From the NCBI RefSeq assembly GCF_014773265.1, contig NZ_JACWMY010000004.1, forward strand, positions 62,001-126,000: a DNA stretch of 64,000 nt, in the 5' to 3' direction. Within the stretch, counting starts at the first letter, position 1. Each line of letters opens with the position of its first letter. This DNA is from Mucilaginibacter pankratovii. Its GTDB lineage: Bacteria > Bacteroidota > Bacteroidia > Sphingobacteriales > Sphingobacteriaceae. The position numbers and the translations under genes were made by a program. Positions 61,761 to 64,000 of the stretch are shown in pieces. The notes under the pieces are model-generated. The model had not been told where the DNA came from and made no database searches. It saw only the letters and a list, made by a program, of their open reading frames with translations.

Positions 61761-63473
61761 TTACGGCATTTCATCCGTTACGCAACCCTCTGCTGCCGAT
61801 GTCACTGTTTTTGCATAGCGGTATAGTAAACCTTTGGTTACCTTAAGTGCCGGTTGTTGCCAGGCTGCCTTGCGGGCGGCCATTTCTTCGTCCGACAAGA
61901 TCACATTGATTTTATTGGTCGTAGCATCGATGATGATCTTGTCTTCGTCTTTAATGAGGCCGATTGCACCACCGTCAAAAGCTTCAGGTGTGATGTGGCC
62001 TACTACAAAACCATGTGTACCACCGCTAAAGCGGCCATCGGTAATTAACGCTACCGAACTACCCAAACCTGCGCCAAAAATGGCCGAGGTTGGTTTCAGC
62101 ATCTCGGGCATACCCGGTGCACCTTTTGGGCCCACATTGCGGATAACCACCACATCGCCTTTTTGTACACGACCGCTTTGGATGCCTGCTATCAGTTCAA
62201 ACTCACCATCAAACACGCGGGCAGGGCCTTCAAAATGAGTGCCTTCTTTACCGCTGATCTTGGCTACGCTGCCACCTTCGGCAATGTTTCCGTATAATAT
62301 CTGTAAGTGGCCGGTAGCCTTTATCGGGTTCTCTGCCGGGAAGATGATCTTTTGGGTATCGAAGCTCATCTCAGGTACCGATTCTAAGTTCTCAGCTATG
62401 GTTTTGCCGGTAACGGTAAGGCAATGGCCATGCAGCCAGCCTTGCGACAAGCAATATTTCATTACTGCAGGCACACCGCCAACATTGTGGAGGTCTTCCA
62501 TCATGTATTTACCGCTTGGCTTCATATCGGCCAGTACCGGGATGCGGTCGCTTATGGTTTGGAAATCATCCTGCGTTACTTTTACGCCTACGCTTTTGGC
62601 CATTGCAATCAGGTGCAATACCGCGTTGGTGCTGCCGCCTAATACCATAATTACCACAATGGCATTCTCGAATGCTTCGCGGGTCATGATGTCTGATGGC
62701 TTGATGTCCTTTTCTAATAAGATCTTGATGGCCGCGCCTGCTGCAAGGCACTCGGCTTTTTTATCTTCGCTTAGGGCGGGGTTTGATGACGAGTAAGGCA
62801 AACTCATCCCCAATGCCTCGATGGCTGCAGCCATAGTATTGGCCGTGTACACACCGCCACAGGCACCAGCACTCGGGCAGGCGTTTTTTATCACACCCAA
62901 AAAATCCTCGGGTGTAATAGTTCCGGCCATTTTTTTACCGAGGGCCTCAAATGCCGATACAATGTTCAGGTCCTCACCCTTCCAGTGGCCGGGTTTGATG
63001 GTACCACCGTATACCATAATAGATGGGCGGTTTAAACGGCCCATAGCCATAATAGAGCCCGGCATGTTTTTATCGCAGCCTGGCAGTGTTATTAAGCCAT
63101 CATAATATTGTGCGCCGGTAACAGCCTCTATAGAATCGGCAATAATATCGCGGCTCACTAAGGAGTAGCGCATCCCTTCGGTACCGTTGCTCATGCCATC
63201 GCTTACGCCAATGGTGTGGAATATCAAACCCACCATATCCTCGTTCCATACGCCTTGTTTAACCAGTTTGGCCAAATCGTTCAGGTGCATGTTGCAGGTA
63301 TTGCCATCGTAACCCATACTTGCCACGCCAACTTGTGCTTTACGCATATCATCGTCGGTTAAGCCGATCCCGTAAAGCATGGCCTGTGCGGCCGGCTGTG
63401 TTGGGTCCTGCGTAAAGGTTTTGCTATACTTGTTTAATTCTATAGCCGCTGTAGTATCTGATGATGAACTCAT
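61761..63473 (-). CDS. ilvD: Dihydroxy-acid dehydratase
   Basis: 570 residues. Fe-S enzyme that dehydrates dihydroxy-isovalerate and -methylvalerate to the 2-oxoacids. Cluster cysteines in [11 protein letters not shown] near residue 120 and [16 protein letters not shown] near 190. First gene of the ilv/leu run, 75 bp before ilvB. The C-terminal tail beyond [16 protein letters not shown] carries about ten extra residues. Upstream region 63474-63600 is AT-rich and holds a 9-bp inverted repeat. Confidence 0.95.
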   Translation of the reverse strand: MSSSSDTTAAIELNKYSKTFTQDPTQPAAQAMLYGIGLTDDDMRKAQVGVASMGYDGNTCNMHLNDLAKLVKQGVWNEDMVGLIFHTIGVSDGMSNGTEGMRYSLVSRDIIADSIEAVTGAQYYDGLITLPGCDKNMPGSIMAMGRLNRPSIMVYGGTIKPGHWKGEDLNIVSAFEALGKKMAGTITPEDFLGVIKNACPSAGACGGVYTANTMAAAIEALGMSLPYSSSNPALSEDKKAECLAAGAAIKILLEKDIKPSDIMTREAFENAIVVIMVLGGSTNAVLHLIAMAKSVGVKVTQDDFQTISDRIPVLADMKPSGKYMMEDLHNVGGVPAVMKYCLSQGWLHGHCLTVTGKTIAENLESVPEMSFDTQKIIFPAENPIKATGHLQILYGNIAEGGSVAKISGKEGTHFEGPARVFDGEFELIAGIQSGRVQKGDVVVIRNVGPKGAPGMPEMLKPTSAIFGAGLGSSVALITDGRFSGGTHGFVVGHITPEAFDGGAIGLIKDEDKIIIDATTNKINVILSDEEMAARKAAWQQPALKVTKGLLYRYAKTVTSAAEGCVTDEMP

Positions 63474-63521
63474 TTTTTATATTTTACGATCAACGTAAAC
63501 GCTAAATTTGTTGATAGATGA

Positions 63522-63580
63522 TTAGGTTGCAATCTGTTTCTGTAAGTTAGATATAGCAATCGCGAATAACAACAGATTGA
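63522..63580 (-). promoter_or_regulatory. Leader-like inverted repeat upstream of ilvD
   Basis: CAATCTGTT and AACAGATTG (63571-63579 with 63530-63538) form a perfect 9-bp stem with a 32-nt loop, 57 nt before the ilvD ATG. In the ilvD direction the loop overlaps a 16-codon mini-ORF starting at TTG (63570-63572) with six Leu/Ile codons. No terminator-like second hairpin is visible, so an operator is as likely as an attenuator. The rest of 63581-63770 is AT-rich with no recognisable gene. Confidence 0.35.
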
Positions 63581-63778
63581 AAAAATATTTTAAAAAAGTA
63601 TATTGTACTTTATAAATAAAATTAACGGAATTAAAATTTGTTAAATATATAAAATAAAGAATATAATTTTTAACACCTTATACCAAAGTTTAAAACGGTA
63701 TTTGGTATGTATTTTATGCATGCATAACAAGTTGCCGAAATTCTGCCTGAAATGGTGCCCGGCGGGAAAAAAATTGGC

Positions 63779-63833
63779 CGTTTGTTCGCGTTCGCGATGG
63801 AGCGCGAACAGCCCGAACAAGCCCGAACAAAGC
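63779..63833 (-). repeat. REP-like GTTCGGGC element, copy 2
   Basis: Inverted copy of 5099-5152; 63804-63833 is identical over 30 nt. Foldback between GCGAACA (63804-63810) and TGTTCGC (63783-63789). Confidence 0.8.
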
Positions 63834-63951
63834 AAGAATTCCAGGGTACCACTTTTTTAAGATGCTACCCGCTGCACTGAACGCATAAGTTTGGGTTTTT
63901 AATTTGCTATCCCTAAAAAAATCGGCATATTTAAACACTCGTAAATTCAAC

Positions 63952-64000
63952 ATGAAAAAATACCTAACCTTATCCCTGCTGTTTATCGGCATAAGTAGTT
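63952..64000 (+). CDS. Start of an exported protein, truncated by the window edge
   Basis: Sixteen residues are visible, MKKYLTLSLLFIGISS, a typical signal-peptide start. The ATG is at 63952-63954. Nothing can be said about the mature protein. Confidence 0.6.
   Translation, partial: MKKYLTLSLLFIGISS

Noticed and set aside
63714..63992. 92-residue ORF on the minus strand near the right edge
   Set aside because: It runs across a REP-like repeat and overlaps the signal-peptide gene on the other strand; no protein features.

Overview
The window looks like chromosome of a pigmented member of the Bacteroidota, most likely a Sphingobacteriaceae bacterium close to Mucilaginibacter or Pedobacter. 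The evidence is the gene content (TamL-type lipoprotein/TamB pair, head-GIN DUF2807 protein, FucP-family symporter, heterodimer-type lycopene cyclase fused in one chain, Bacteroidota-type IlvC), the promoter signature TAnnTTTG (often with TTG about 20-21 nt upstream), and the near absence of Shine-Dalgarno sequences. No rRNA, tRNA, CRISPR array, prophage or intact insertion sequence was seen. The genus is an inference.

Layout. 1-7.7 kb: envelope genes: a glycosyltransferase overlapping the start of a sua5-type gene, dapD, a frameshifted small secreted protein, an S4 RNA-binding protein, then a nucleotide-sugar dehydrogenase followed by the CMP-Kdo set kdsD-kdsB-kdsA. 7.7-12 kb: guanine deaminase, an OmpH/Skp-like lipoprotein, gyrB and map. 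12-21 kb: a TPR protein, a single-domain retropepsin and the tamB-tamL pair. 21-31.5 kb: a lipoprotein archaemetzincin, dnaE, an EthD-like protein, a RelE/ParE-type toxin-antitoxin pair, a divergent HxlR regulator/SDR pair, thioredoxin, a DUF2807 protein and an M1 peptidase. 31.6-33.5 kb: a CocE/X-Pro peptidase-like hydrolase. 33.5-34.6 kb: a 1.1-kb non-coding island. 34.6-45.6 kb: lpd, crtZ, several unknown proteins, a sugar symporter, a second glycosyltransferase, an ArnT-like transferase, murB and an ECF sigma factor. 45.8-49.8 kb: carotenoid genes (cytochrome b5-like protein, lycopene cyclase, unknown protein, crtB, and divergent crtI). 49.9-63.5 kb: the branched-chain amino acid cluster, transcribed ilvD-ilvB-ilvN-ilvC-leuC-leuD-(methyltransferase)-leuB-(membrane protein)-(methyltransferase)-leuA-ilvA.

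How the genes fit together. KdsD, KdsA and KdsB make CMP-Kdo for lipopolysaccharide; the nucleotide-sugar dehydrogenase, ArnT-like protein and two GT4 enzymes also point to surface glycans; TamB/TamL and the OmpH-like protein serve outer-membrane assembly. CrtB, CrtI, lycopene cyclase and CrtZ would take GGPP to zeaxanthin-type xanthophylls. The ilv/leu genes plus threonine ammonia-lyase form a complete Ile/Val/Leu pathway apart from the final aminotransferase.

The most unusual material is non-coding. At 33.6-34.5 kb two inverted copies of a ~97-nt repeat, whose stems differ by compensatory changes, flank a 560-bp GC-rich element with ~55-bp terminal inverted repeats and a 131-nt internal foldback. 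The window also holds several dispersed palindrome families and short-period spacer repeats, some of which supply start codons or run into a coding sequence (the N-terminus of IlvB).
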